The position numbers and the translations under genes are program-made. 64,000 nucleotides of DNA from Planctomycetaceae bacterium (lineage in GTDB: Bacteria > Planctomycetota > Planctomycetia > Planctomycetales > Planctomycetaceae): positions 1-64,000 of the forward strand of contig JAGQPX010000071.1 of the NCBI GenBank assembly GCA_020426505.1, in the 5' to 3' direction. A model generated the notes under the pieces. The model was not told where the DNA came from. It searched no databases and saw only the letters and a program-made list of their open reading frames with translations. Below are positions 53,661 through 61,628 of the stretch, in pieces; the first letter of the stretch is position 1; the number at the start of each line of letters is the position of its first letter.

Positions 53661-56633
53661 TCAGGTCGACTTGCCGTCACTTGCGTACGGCGACTCCTTG
53701 AGCTCCTTCACAAACGCGTCGACCTTTTTGGCGAGTTGCTCAGCGAGCCCCGGAGCATTCTCCAGCACGCCTTCGCGGGCCTGCTGCTCGAGGGTCTCGG
53801 CGATCTTCATGCCACTCTCCGCCTGAAACGTGCGCATGTTGCCTTTGACCGTGTGAGCCATCCGCTGAACCGTGGGTTTGTCACCGGCTTGAATCGCCTG
53901 ATGCAGATTGGTCATGAGTTGGGGGACTTCCTCCAGCACCGCGTCCACGACTTCTCGTAACAGGTCCTTGTCCTGCTGCACGACATCCAGCGCGGCTGGC
54001 CAGTTGATTTCCATCTTGGGTGATCTTTGTGAAAGGATCGCGGGCGCAGGCGTTGGTCGGTTGAGAACGATTTCCTGCGCAAAGCTGTCGATCGTGGAGA
54101 ATAGATCTTCGGGTCGAATGGGCTTGGCGACGTAGGCATCCATGCCCGAATTCAGGCAGAGCTCCTGATCGCCTCGCATCGCATGTGCGGTCATGGCGAT
54201 GATCGGGATGTGACGTCGGCTTGCCTCCTCGCGTTTGCGAATGAGCCGTGTCGCCTCCAGTCCATCCATATGAGGCATCTGCACGTCCATCAAAATCAAA
54301 TCGAAATGTTGAGACTTCCATTTGTCGAGTGCGGCGACACCGTCGTTGGCTACGTGGACATCGTGACCGAGCTTGCTCAGCAGGCCAATGGCGAGTTTTT
54401 GATTCGGAAGGCTGTCCTCGGCCAGCAGGATCTTCAGTCCACGAAGATGCTGAACCGGCTGATCATCCGCAGCTGAGCGTTGCTGCATCACAGCCGTGAT
54501 GTCGAAGGCGGAACCGATGGAGTCGAGCAATTCCGATTGTTTGACCGGTTTCGTCATGAAACGATTGACCTGCAGGGATTCCGAACGATCGAAATCGCCG
54601 GCCGCTTCCCCGGAAGTCAGAATCATGGCGGTCAAAGACTTGAGGGCCTTGTCCTGCCGGATCTGCTCAATGAGCCAGAAGCCGTCCGCGTGCGGCATGT
54701 GAGCATCGGTCAACAGAAGTTGAACCGGATTGTCGGATGTGCCGGACTCGCGAAGCATCGTCAAGGCGTCAGGGGCATTGTTGGCCAGCGCGACGTGCAT
54801 GCCCCAGTTTTGGAGCATCTCCTGTAGGATATGGAGGTTTGTCTCGTTGTCGTCGACGATGAGCACCGACAGTCCGCTCAGCGAGTCGAGCCCGTGTTCT
54901 GAAAGACCGCTGTCTTGCTCGTCGGCGACACCCAGTTGGGCGGTGAAGCAGAATGTGCTTCCCGCGCCGACCTGACTCTCGACCCAGATGCGGCCGTTCA
55001 TCAGCTGCACCAGCCGCGTCGAGATCGCCAGTCCCAGACCAGTGCCTCCAAAGCGGCGCGTGGTCGACGAGTCAACCTGCTCGAACACTTCAAAGATGGT
55101 GTCCTGACGATCCGGGGGAATACCGATGCCCGTGTCGGTCACCGTGAATTTCAGATCGACCTCAGCATTTCCACGCGACTCAACGCCGATGTCGAGTACG
55201 ACTTCACCTGTGTCCGTGAATTTGATGGCATTGCCGATCAGGTTGATGATGATCTGTCGCAAACGCCCGATGTCGCCGATGAGGTGATCGGGAACATCCG
55301 GACTGATGTGGCAGGCAAGCTCCAGACCCTTGTCGTGAGCGCGATTACTCAGTGACTTCATCGTGTCGCCGATGCGATCACGCAGGGGAAACGTCGCCGG
55401 GTGAAGGTCCAGTCGTCCGGCTTCGATTTTCGAGAAGTCGAGAATGTCGTTGATGAGCGACAGCAGCGACTCGGTCGAGTCCTGCACGATGAGCAGATTC
55501 TCACGTTGCTCGGACTGGAGTGACGTGTCGAGCACGAGGCTCGTCATGCCGAGGATCGCGTTCATGGGGGTGCGAATTTCGTGGCTCATGTTCGCCAGGA
55601 AGGCGCTCTTCGCCTGACTCGCCGCCTCCGCCGCCTCCTTGGCGTTTTGCAGAGCTGCTTCGTTCCGCTTGCGATTGGTGATGTCGTGCAGCACCGTCGC
55701 GTAGTGCACGGTTCCCTCCAACGGAATCGGTTGCATCGCCATCTCCGCAATGAACTCCTCTCCATTGCGGCGGACGAGTGGCACCTCCAGTCGCTTACCG
55801 AGGAGCGAGCTTTCCTCGCCGATGACACTGAACCGGCGGAAGGCCCGCTGATCGTCAATCGGAAGCGTGGGGGCGATCAGCAACTCGTCCATGTCCTGCC
55901 CGAGTGCCTCGGCGCGCGTGTACCCGAACGTCTGTTCGGCAGCCCTGTTGAACTCGACGATCTGTCCCTGCTCGTTCGAGATGATCAGACAATCGAGTGA
56001 TGTCTCGAAGATCGCACGCTTCCGCGCTTCGCTCGCTTTGAGTTCCTCCTCCGCCCGCTTGCGATCGGTCTCGTCCCAGAAGATCAGTTGCACCCCGACC
56101 GTTTCACCATCCGCGTCAATGACGGGCGCCTTGATCACATGGACGTATCGCCAGTCACCCTCCGGCGTGCGATGCGACTCAACGTCCTCAAAGACTTCGC
56201 CTGACTGAATGACCGCGTGGTCGTCAGCTCGATACTTCTCGGCTAATTCATGCGGGAAGAAGTCGTAGTCCGTCTTGCCGACGATCTCGATCAGCGGCAG
56301 CCCAAACTCCTTGCAGACCGGTTGGTTGACGAACTGCATGACCCCTTCAAGGTCCTTGCGGATCAATCCGACCGGCAGGTTCTCGACGAGCGAGTTATAG
56401 GCGGCCTCCGCTGTTTTTAGCTGTCGCTCGTTCCACTTCGCTTCACGCCGCCGATCGTCAGCCAGTTTGCGGACCTCTTCCAATTCACTCTGAAGTGATT
56501 GTACGAGGTCCAGCAGTTGCTGAGTTTCGGTGGGGATCGAAGTTGGTTCGACCATGCCGGGTACCCGCCCCTTGCGTAAAAATTCCCACGAGAATTCGGA
56601 GGAGAACAATTCATACAAACTGAGGTCCAGCAT
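53661..56633 (-). CDS. Hybrid sensor histidine kinase (PAS-PAS-HisKA-HATPase-REC-REC-HPt)
   Basis: A 990-residue soluble hybrid kinase. A coiled-coil lead (about 35-70) is followed by PAS (about 74-190) and PAS (about 195-320) domains, HisKA with the phospho-histidine in LANMSHEIRTPMNAI (near 351), HATPase (IIINLIGNAIKFTDTG; FGGTGLGLAI), a first receiver (LIVDDNETNL; LLLTDAHMPHADGF), a second receiver (LLAEDSLPNQ; LILMDVQMPHMDG) and a C-terminal HPt domain (RMAHTVKGNMRTF, near 925). No membrane helix is seen, so it senses cytoplasmic signals. ATG 56633 is used; ATG 56555 is an alternative. The output regulator is not adjacent. Confidence 0.93.
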   Translation of the reverse strand: MLDLSLYELFSSEFSWEFLRKGRVPGMVEPTSIPTETQQLLDLVQSLQSELEEVRKLADDRRREAKWNERQLKTAEAAYNSLVENLPVGLIRKDLEGVMQFVNQPVCKEFGLPLIEIVGKTDYDFFPHELAEKYRADDHAVIQSGEVFEDVESHRTPEGDWRYVHVIKAPVIDADGETVGVQLIFWDETDRKRAEEELKASEARKRAIFETSLDCLIISNEQGQIVEFNRAAEQTFGYTRAEALGQDMDELLIAPTLPIDDQRAFRRFSVIGEESSLLGKRLEVPLVRRNGEEFIAEMAMQPIPLEGTVHYATVLHDITNRKRNEAALQNAKEAAEAASQAKSAFLANMSHEIRTPMNAILGMTSLVLDTSLQSEQRENLLIVQDSTESLLSLINDILDFSKIEAGRLDLHPATFPLRDRIGDTMKSLSNRAHDKGLELACHISPDVPDHLIGDIGRLRQIIINLIGNAIKFTDTGEVVLDIGVESRGNAEVDLKFTVTDTGIGIPPDRQDTIFEVFEQVDSSTTRRFGGTGLGLAISTRLVQLMNGRIWVESQVGAGSTFCFTAQLGVADEQDSGLSEHGLDSLSGLSVLIVDDNETNLHILQEMLQNWGMHVALANNAPDALTMLRESGTSDNPVQLLLTDAHMPHADGFWLIEQIRQDKALKSLTAMILTSGEAAGDFDRSESLQVNRFMTKPVKQSELLDSIGSAFDITAVMQQRSAADDQPVQHLRGLKILLAEDSLPNQKLAIGLLSKLGHDVHVANDGVAALDKWKSQHFDLILMDVQMPHMDGLEATRLIRKREEASRRHIPIIAMTAHAMRGDQELCLNSGMDAYVAKPIRPEDLFSTIDSFAQEIVLNRPTPAPAILSQRSPKMEINWPAALDVVQQDKDLLREVVDAVLEEVPQLMTNLHQAIQAGDKPTVQRMAHTVKGNMRTFQAESGMKIAETLEQQAREGVLENAPGLAEQLAKKVDAFVKELKESPYASDGKST

Positions 56634-56718
56634 AACGCGACACGAGAGAAGCACAATCAACATTTCGGATTGTTGCAATGCCTGATGTGACCGACGCTGC
56701 TAAGCTGTAGACACGATC

Positions 56719-56836
56719 TGGTTCCCAAGCTGATCTGGCTCCCAAGCTCCGGCTTGGGAACCCACGAGACGTGCTGCTCCATCTGCACAAGAGCCGACAC
56801 GGCGGTGCGTTCCCAAACCGGAGTTTGGGAACGAGG
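56719..56836. repeat. Palindromic repeats of the TTCCCAAGC/GCTTGGGAA type
   Basis: GTTCCCAAGC (56721-56730) is followed by a full palindrome CCCAAGCTCCGGCTTGGG near 56741-56758 and, after about 50 bases, GTTCCCAAACCGGAGTTTGG at 56809-56828 with its trailing GAACGAGG. The last unit closely matches the one at 58301-58322, so the beta-helix gene is bracketed by them. Confidence 0.8.
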
Positions 56837-56870
56837 GCATCGACGGAAGAACAACAGAGATGAGAACTCA

Positions 56871-58229
56871 ATGAGCAACGTACGGCACTTCGGCGCATCT
56901 GGTGATGGTGAGACTGACGACACGGATGCGATTCGTCATGCACTCAGTGATGGTGATGGCGTGCTGGACTTTCCGCCGGGCACTTATCGCATCACGCAGA
57001 CGATTGAGGTCCCGCTCGCTGACGTCGGACCGTGCGGGATTGATGGGAGTAGTGGCGCGGCTCGCATTTTGATGACGGGCGCAGGGCCGGCCTTTCGACT
57101 CGTTGGCACGCATGGAGGCACAGGCGATCCTCACTCGGTGAAAGGGAATGTCTACCCGGTACAACGACTGCCGACTGTCAAGAACATCGAGATCGAAGGC
57201 GCTCACGCAGAAGCCGACGGCATCGAACTCGTGAAGACGATGCAATCGGTCTTCGAGGGTATCCTCATCCGCAGGTGTCGGCACGGCATTCATCTGGTCG
57301 AGCGGAACCGCAACGTGCTCATCAGCCACTGTCACCTGTATCACAACACGGGGGCGGGCGTTTATCTCGACGGCGTCAATCTGCATCAGATCAACATCGC
57401 GGGCAGTCACATCAGCTACAACCGGCTGGGCGGCATCCGCATTGAACGCAGCGAGATTCGCAACCTGCAGATCACCGGCAACGATATCGAGTACAACAAT
57501 CACGCCTCTCATGAGACCGAGCCGGAGCCGACGGCTGAGATCTACGTCGACGTCTCCGAGCCGGGGGCCAGCGTGTGTGAAGTCACGATCGCCTCGAACA
57601 CGATTCAGGCGACGTCGTCCTGCGGCGGGTGCAACATTCGCATTCTCGAAACGCCCGGCGGCGAAGACCTCTCGCCCCACCTTTGGGCCATTACGGGCAA
57701 TATCATCGGCAGTCAGGAGACCAACGTGCATCTCACGCACTGCCGCGGGATCACGATCACCGGTAACTGCATCTACTCCTGCACCAACCGCAACCTGTTG
57801 ATCGAAGACTCGCATCACCTCACATTAAGCGGCAACACGTTCCGTCGTCACGCTCCTGTGTACGGCATGGGTGTCCGCATGGAACGCTCTCACGACATCA
57901 CGATGAACGGCTGCACGCTGTACGACGAGCACGAATCGGGGCAGCAGTCGGGTGCATCACTCCTTGAACTGGTCGATTGCAATCGCATCAACATCACCGG
58001 CTGCCAATTCCTCGACGGCATCCCCTGTGGCATCGACGCCGAGAACTGCAGCAACATCACCATCAGCAGTTGCACGATTCACGACACTCGGGAAGTGCCC
58101 CAGTCACAACATGCCGTCCGTTTTTCAGGTGACGGCAGTGGGAATCTCATCACAACGAACAGCATCGGTCGGATGAACGACGAACCGTTCTCGCTCGCTG
58201 GTTCCTCTGGAGTCAAGGTGCAAGATTGA
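56871..58229 (+). CDS. Right-handed parallel beta-helix protein
   Basis: A 452-residue protein with a pectate-lyase-superfamily start (SNVRHFGASGDGETDDTDAI) and repeated short Asn-rich coils (for example GNDIEYNNHA, GNCIYSCTNRN, GNTFRRHAP) that run through most of the length, as in parallel beta-helix proteins. It might bind or cut polysaccharides; no catalytic set is identified. It has no visible signal peptide, unusual for an enzyme of this type, so it may act in the cytoplasm or lack export. ATG 56871 is chosen; the frame extends upstream only into the repeat. Confidence 0.8.
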   Translation: MSNVRHFGASGDGETDDTDAIRHALSDGDGVLDFPPGTYRITQTIEVPLADVGPCGIDGSSGAARILMTGAGPAFRLVGTHGGTGDPHSVKGNVYPVQRLPTVKNIEIEGAHAEADGIELVKTMQSVFEGILIRRCRHGIHLVERNRNVLISHCHLYHNTGAGVYLDGVNLHQINIAGSHISYNRLGGIRIERSEIRNLQITGNDIEYNNHASHETEPEPTAEIYVDVSEPGASVCEVTIASNTIQATSSCGGCNIRILETPGGEDLSPHLWAITGNIIGSQETNVHLTHCRGITITGNCIYSCTNRNLLIEDSHHLTLSGNTFRRHAPVYGMGVRMERSHDITMNGCTLYDEHESGQQSGASLLELVDCNRINITGCQFLDGIPCGIDAENCSNITISSCTIHDTREVPQSQHAVRFSGDGSGNLITTNSIGRMNDEPFSLAGSSGVKVQD

Positions 58230-58234
58230 CGCAT

Positions 58235-58254
58235 CATCTGCTGTGCAGCAGATG
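58235..58254 (+). terminator. Hairpin just after the beta-helix gene
   Basis: CATCTGCT (58235-58242) pairs perfectly with AGCAGATG (58247-58254) around a GTGC loop, starting five bases after the stop codon. No T-run follows, so intrinsic termination is uncertain. Confidence 0.45.
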
Positions 58255-58300
58255 GCTGAGCGGAGAACGTGTTGCGAAACAGAAGCTTCGTTAGCCTGCA

Positions 58301-58322
58301 TTCCCAAACCAGGGTTTGGGAA
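58301..58322. repeat. Palindromic repeat TTCCCAAACC-AG-GGTTTGGGAA
   Basis: A perfect 10-base-arm palindrome followed by CGAGGG, matching the unit at 56809-56836 in orientation and flanking sequence. It lies 71 bases downstream of the beta-helix gene. Confidence 0.8.
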
Positions 58323-59145
58323 CGAGGGAAAAGAGATGGACCGGCCGGCCCAAGGTGCGAGAGTCGAAGATCGCCAGGCGGTATGGCCATGTCCGTCGCT
58401 GGTCTGTCATTGCAATGGGTGCTCTGCCGGTGCCATATCACCAGACAGAGTGGCCGACCAGTGGCGGAGTGACTCTCGGAAAACATGCTTCGCTGGTCGT
58501 AGCGAACTCGTCACTCTCTGTATTTATCCCCCTCGGTTGCGCATTTGAGGAGTATCTTCACGGGACTCAAAACCGGACCAACGCATCCAATACGCCGGGC
58601 GAGGATTGGGAGGGCGAAGGCACTGATTTGCACATCCTGGGGATCAGCCCACACGATTGGAATTCTGGATTCGATGCCATTGGGTAGCAGGCTCCGCCCA
58701 CTCGTGTTGGTTGTGTTGTTTTGAATTGAAGGTGTTTGAATCGGCGGCGTTCAGTGGTTGTGTCAGCGCGAATTTCTGGGGGCTGGGCTCTCGCGTTTTC
58801 TTCTTGGTTCATTGCGAGCTGTTCAGGAACTTGTTCGTTGGTCGTCATCTTTGGTGGCTTGAGAGAATGCGTCGAGCAACCCGCGAATGGCTCGACAGCG
58901 GGTGCCGCGGATCACGTCGAGCTCGGCATCCCGACTCCTCGCGGTCGACCAGTCATTCGGTGGGTGGCCGGAGTTTCCCTGTTCCTGAACGCTCATCAGT
59001 CCCATTTGACGCAATACCCAGGGAAGGCGTGACGACTTGAATGACCCGAACGAACGGCACCTCGATTTGCGATTCAGCACGCGACGTGCAAGTCGTATCG
59101 CGATGCTGAGCTAGAGTTGTTTGGCGCCCTTCCTGACTCATCGTG
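58323..59145. other. Gene-poor stretch
   Basis: About 820 bases between the repeat and the PilZ gene. Short overlapping open frames occur on both strands, none with a ribosome binding site, a recognisable domain or clear coding character. It may be decayed sequence. I see no structured RNA. Confidence 0.5.
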
Positions 59146-60639
59146 ATGCAAAAAAGCAACATGGCTCATTCATTTTTTCGACGCTCGCCTCGCTATCGCA
59201 TCAATCACGATGCCGACCTGACCGTCACCATCGACGCGGGAGACGGGACCGGGAAACTCGAGGCTGCTGAACTTCTGGACATCTCCGACGGCGGGGCGAA
59301 GTTCAAAACTCGGACACCGATTGAAGCCAAGCAGTTCATCGCGATCACGATCCACGCCGGGGAAGCCCGGGAGCCGATCGAAGTCCAGGGGGAGGTTCGC
59401 TGGGCGGCTGATGCCAGCGAGAACGAACGTCAACTTGGTTGTGCATTCACGTCGCCCATCCGTGCAGAGGTGCTTGACGGTTTTGCACAGGTCGGCGTGC
59501 TCGACCGTCGGCTCAATCAGCGCGATCCGGTTTCGTTGGCAGCATCGGCCAAGTGGGAACTTCAGACACAGGCAACTCCGGTCAAGATCGTCGACTACTC
59601 GGCGCAGGGGGGGTTTTGCCTGATGTCTCCATTCCCGGCACGGCCCGGCAGTCGCGTTGAACTGCTGATCAACAAGGCTGGGCGCGAAGTTTTGGTGCGT
59701 GGAGAGGAACGATGGCAATGCAAGTCTGACGAAGGACATCAGATAGGATGCGAGTTCATGACGGGGCAGGATGCCGTTCGCTTTGCCGAGGTCCTCTCGA
59801 ATTGTTCATCGCGAGGTACCGTCAGTGGACACGCTCAACTGTGGCTACGGCAGATCGCCCAAGCTCGCATGCTGAAGGCCGTCACTTTGCTTGGCAAACG
59901 ACGACAGGTGCGCCGTCAGCTCTCGATATTCACCACGGTCGGAGTCGTGCTGCTGATCGCCAGCGTCGTCTTCTTCCAACGCTGGATCTCACCCGCTGAG
60001 GCTCCGGTCATGTCATCGGGAACTCCTATCGAATCGTCGACTCCCACCGTTGCTTCCAGTGGGTCGACACCCGCATCGTCCGCTGACGAACGTCATGACC
60101 TCCCGCAGCGAGTCACGGCACTCAGCGATGATCGTCACCGTGAACGACACCCGGAGGGGCATCGCCCACAACAATCACTTGAAGAGAGTTTCGTCGCCGT
60201 GGAGTCGGATGAATCCCTGCCCCCACCGGCTGGACTCACGACAACCGAGTTCGATTCTGCGACGCCAGAGGAGGAGAAAGGGTCATCGCAACTCGCTCCC
60301 GAAAGTTCAGTGGTCGAATCAGAGCTGCTCGCAGCGAAGGCTTTTCGGTCGGGTTGCCTGCACTATCAGTCCAGCGAGTTTCATGAGGCACTTGAGGACC
60401 TGAAGACAGCAGTGGACAACGCAAAGAGCAGCCCGGTTTATCGCTACGTGCTCGCGATGGCACAGTACCAGCTTGAAGAGTTGGGGGACGCCGAATCGAA
60501 CGTCCATCAAGCCGCAGAGTTCGAGCAACTCCATCCGGTTGCGAATTGGGGCCGTGAGATGGAGAGCTTCCAAGGCCCCGCTCGATTCTGGCTCGAAGGA
60601 GCCCGCCGTCGAGCACTCGCCAACGCTGAGAGCAGGTAA
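59146..60639 (+). CDS. Membrane protein with two PilZ domains and a C-terminal TPR
   Basis: A 497-residue protein. Two PilZ-like domains occupy about residues 10-115 (RRSPRYRINHDADLTV; LLDISDGGAKFKT) and 120-225 (RDPVSLAASAKWEL; IVDYSAQGGFCLMS). In the first, the RxxxR and (D/N)xSxxG motifs of c-di-GMP binding are recognisable (RSPRYR; DISDGG); the second keeps DYSAQGG but has a weak arginine motif. One membrane helix (LSIFTTVGVVLLIASVVFF) precedes a Ser/Glu-rich linker and a TPR pair (GCLHYQSSEFHEALEDL; LAMAQYQLEELGDAES). It may relay c-di-GMP to the periplasm. The start is ATG 59146; a GTG just before it is also possible. Confidence 0.8.
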   Translation: MQKSNMAHSFFRRSPRYRINHDADLTVTIDAGDGTGKLEAAELLDISDGGAKFKTRTPIEAKQFIAITIHAGEAREPIEVQGEVRWAADASENERQLGCAFTSPIRAEVLDGFAQVGVLDRRLNQRDPVSLAASAKWELQTQATPVKIVDYSAQGGFCLMSPFPARPGSRVELLINKAGREVLVRGEERWQCKSDEGHQIGCEFMTGQDAVRFAEVLSNCSSRGTVSGHAQLWLRQIAQARMLKAVTLLGKRRQVRRQLSIFTTVGVVLLIASVVFFQRWISPAEAPVMSSGTPIESSTPTVASSGSTPASSADERHDLPQRVTALSDDRHRERHPEGHRPQQSLEESFVAVESDESLPPPAGLTTTEFDSATPEEEKGSSQLAPESSVVESELLAAKAFRSGCLHYQSSEFHEALEDLKTAVDNAKSSPVYRYVLAMAQYQLEELGDAESNVHQAAEFEQLHPVANWGREMESFQGPARFWLEGARRRALANAESR

Positions 60640-60680
60640 CGTCGGCGACCGCTCGTGCATAGGTCCGTATTGATTTTGGA

Positions 60681-60765
60681 GTGGCGGGGTCAGTCGCGTA
60701 GCGGATGGCCCCGCTGATTGGGCGCACAATGTCAGGGCCATCCCGTTGGTCTGACCCTGCCACCC
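60681..60765. repeat. Palindromic repeat, part A only (copy 2)
   Basis: GTGGCGGGGTCAG (60681-60693) to CTGACCCTGCCACCC (60751-60765) with inner arms GGATGGCCCC and GGGCCATCCC. Same orientation as copy 1 at 20.6 kb; part B is not seen next to it. It separates the convergent PilZ and protoglobin genes. Confidence 0.85.
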
Positions 60766-60793
60766 ATCCCGTCATTTCAGGTCGAATAATCCA

Positions 60794-61363
60794 CTAGACA
60801 TAGTGCCGTTGCACGAGATCGTTTTGGATCCATAGCAGCTTGGTGAAGGCCCGTTGCGTCTTCAGCGTCGCGGTCGGATCAAGCGGCGACGCGGCGACTG
60901 CTTCGAGCAGCATGTCCGACATCATGCCGATAAGGGCATTCATCTGCACCAGCGGCACGTTGATCTCCTTGTTGCCCGCTTGCGGCGTATGAATCTTGCC
61001 CACCATGTCGAGGTACTGCACCATCTTGGCATCGTACGAACGGCCGATGAGCTGCATGAAGTACCGATTCAGATGATCCTTGCGAAACTGAATCTGCGGA
61101 TGATCCGCGCTGAGTTGCGAGATATTAGCAGGAACGTCTCCATCAAAACCATGCTGCTTGGCAACGAAGTGCTTCGCCGTCACGTCAAAGGCGAGCAGCC
61201 TCTCGTACGTCTTGTCCACGAGTTCTCCAATGCGCGGCCCGAGGTGCGGAGCGAACGCTTGAATCGCCGTGACATCCTCGGGACCAAACCCGATGAACGC
61301 AGCGAGAAACTCGTACCGATACTCGATGTCGCTGTCGAGTTGTGTTTCGTCGATCGCCTGCAT
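60794..61363 (-). CDS. Protoglobin-like haem protein
   Basis: A 189-residue single-domain protein resembling protoglobins and the globin part of globin-coupled sensors. It has an N-terminal extension helix (ETQLDSDIEYRYEFLAAFIGF), a Z-helix-like lead and the block YLDMVGKIHTPQAGN whose histidine is the likely proximal haem ligand. No output domain follows, so it may bind or detoxify NO or O2. The ATG at 61363 is chosen because the upstream frame runs into a repeat. It lies downstream of hcp on the same strand, supporting a nitrosative-stress role. Confidence 0.85.
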   Translation of the reverse strand: MQAIDETQLDSDIEYRYEFLAAFIGFGPEDVTAIQAFAPHLGPRIGELVDKTYERLLAFDVTAKHFVAKQHGFDGDVPANISQLSADHPQIQFRKDHLNRYFMQLIGRSYDAKMVQYLDMVGKIHTPQAGNKEINVPLVQMNALIGMMSDMLLEAVAASPLDPTATLKTQRAFTKLLWIQNDLVQRHYV

Positions 61364-61438
61364 TGGTGTCTGGGGCCTTAATGTGAAAAGGGGGGACTCT
61401 TGGCGAGAGGTTGAAGTGACAGAGGAGCGGATGCAACG

Positions 61439-61600
61439 AAAGTCGTCATCACGCTCCGCCGTAATGTCACTGACACTCAAACGCGTTTGGATTTCTTGGA
61501 GTAGCCGCGACAGCGGCGGCGGGGTGGCCGGGGCTGACCAACGGGAAGGCCCGGGCCGATGGTCGCAGGGCCATCCGCTTCGCTCCTGACCCTGCCACCC
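61439..61600. repeat. Composite palindromic repeat, copy 3 (inverted)
   Basis: Part A (61521-61600) runs from GGGGTGGCCGGGG to CTGACCCTGCCACCC, reading as the reverse of copies 1 and 2. Part B (61439-61468) is the reverse complement of the 30-base unit at 20721-20750, identical at 27 of 30 positions. It fills the gap between hcp and the protoglobin gene. Confidence 0.85.
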
Positions 61601-61628
61601 ATCGAACGCTGACAATTTGAAATGAGTC

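Noticed and set aside
56754..56870. An N-terminal extension of the beta-helix gene
   Set aside because: The added residues are encoded by the palindromic repeats; the family start motif begins after ATG 56871.
58316..58687. A 123-codon frame downstream of the beta-helix gene
   Set aside because: It starts inside a palindromic repeat, has no ribosome binding site and no known domain; other frames overlap it equally.
20601..61600. A CRISPR array was considered for the repeated palindromes
   Set aside because: Copies are far apart, about 80-100 bases long, with no regular spacers and no cas genes nearby.
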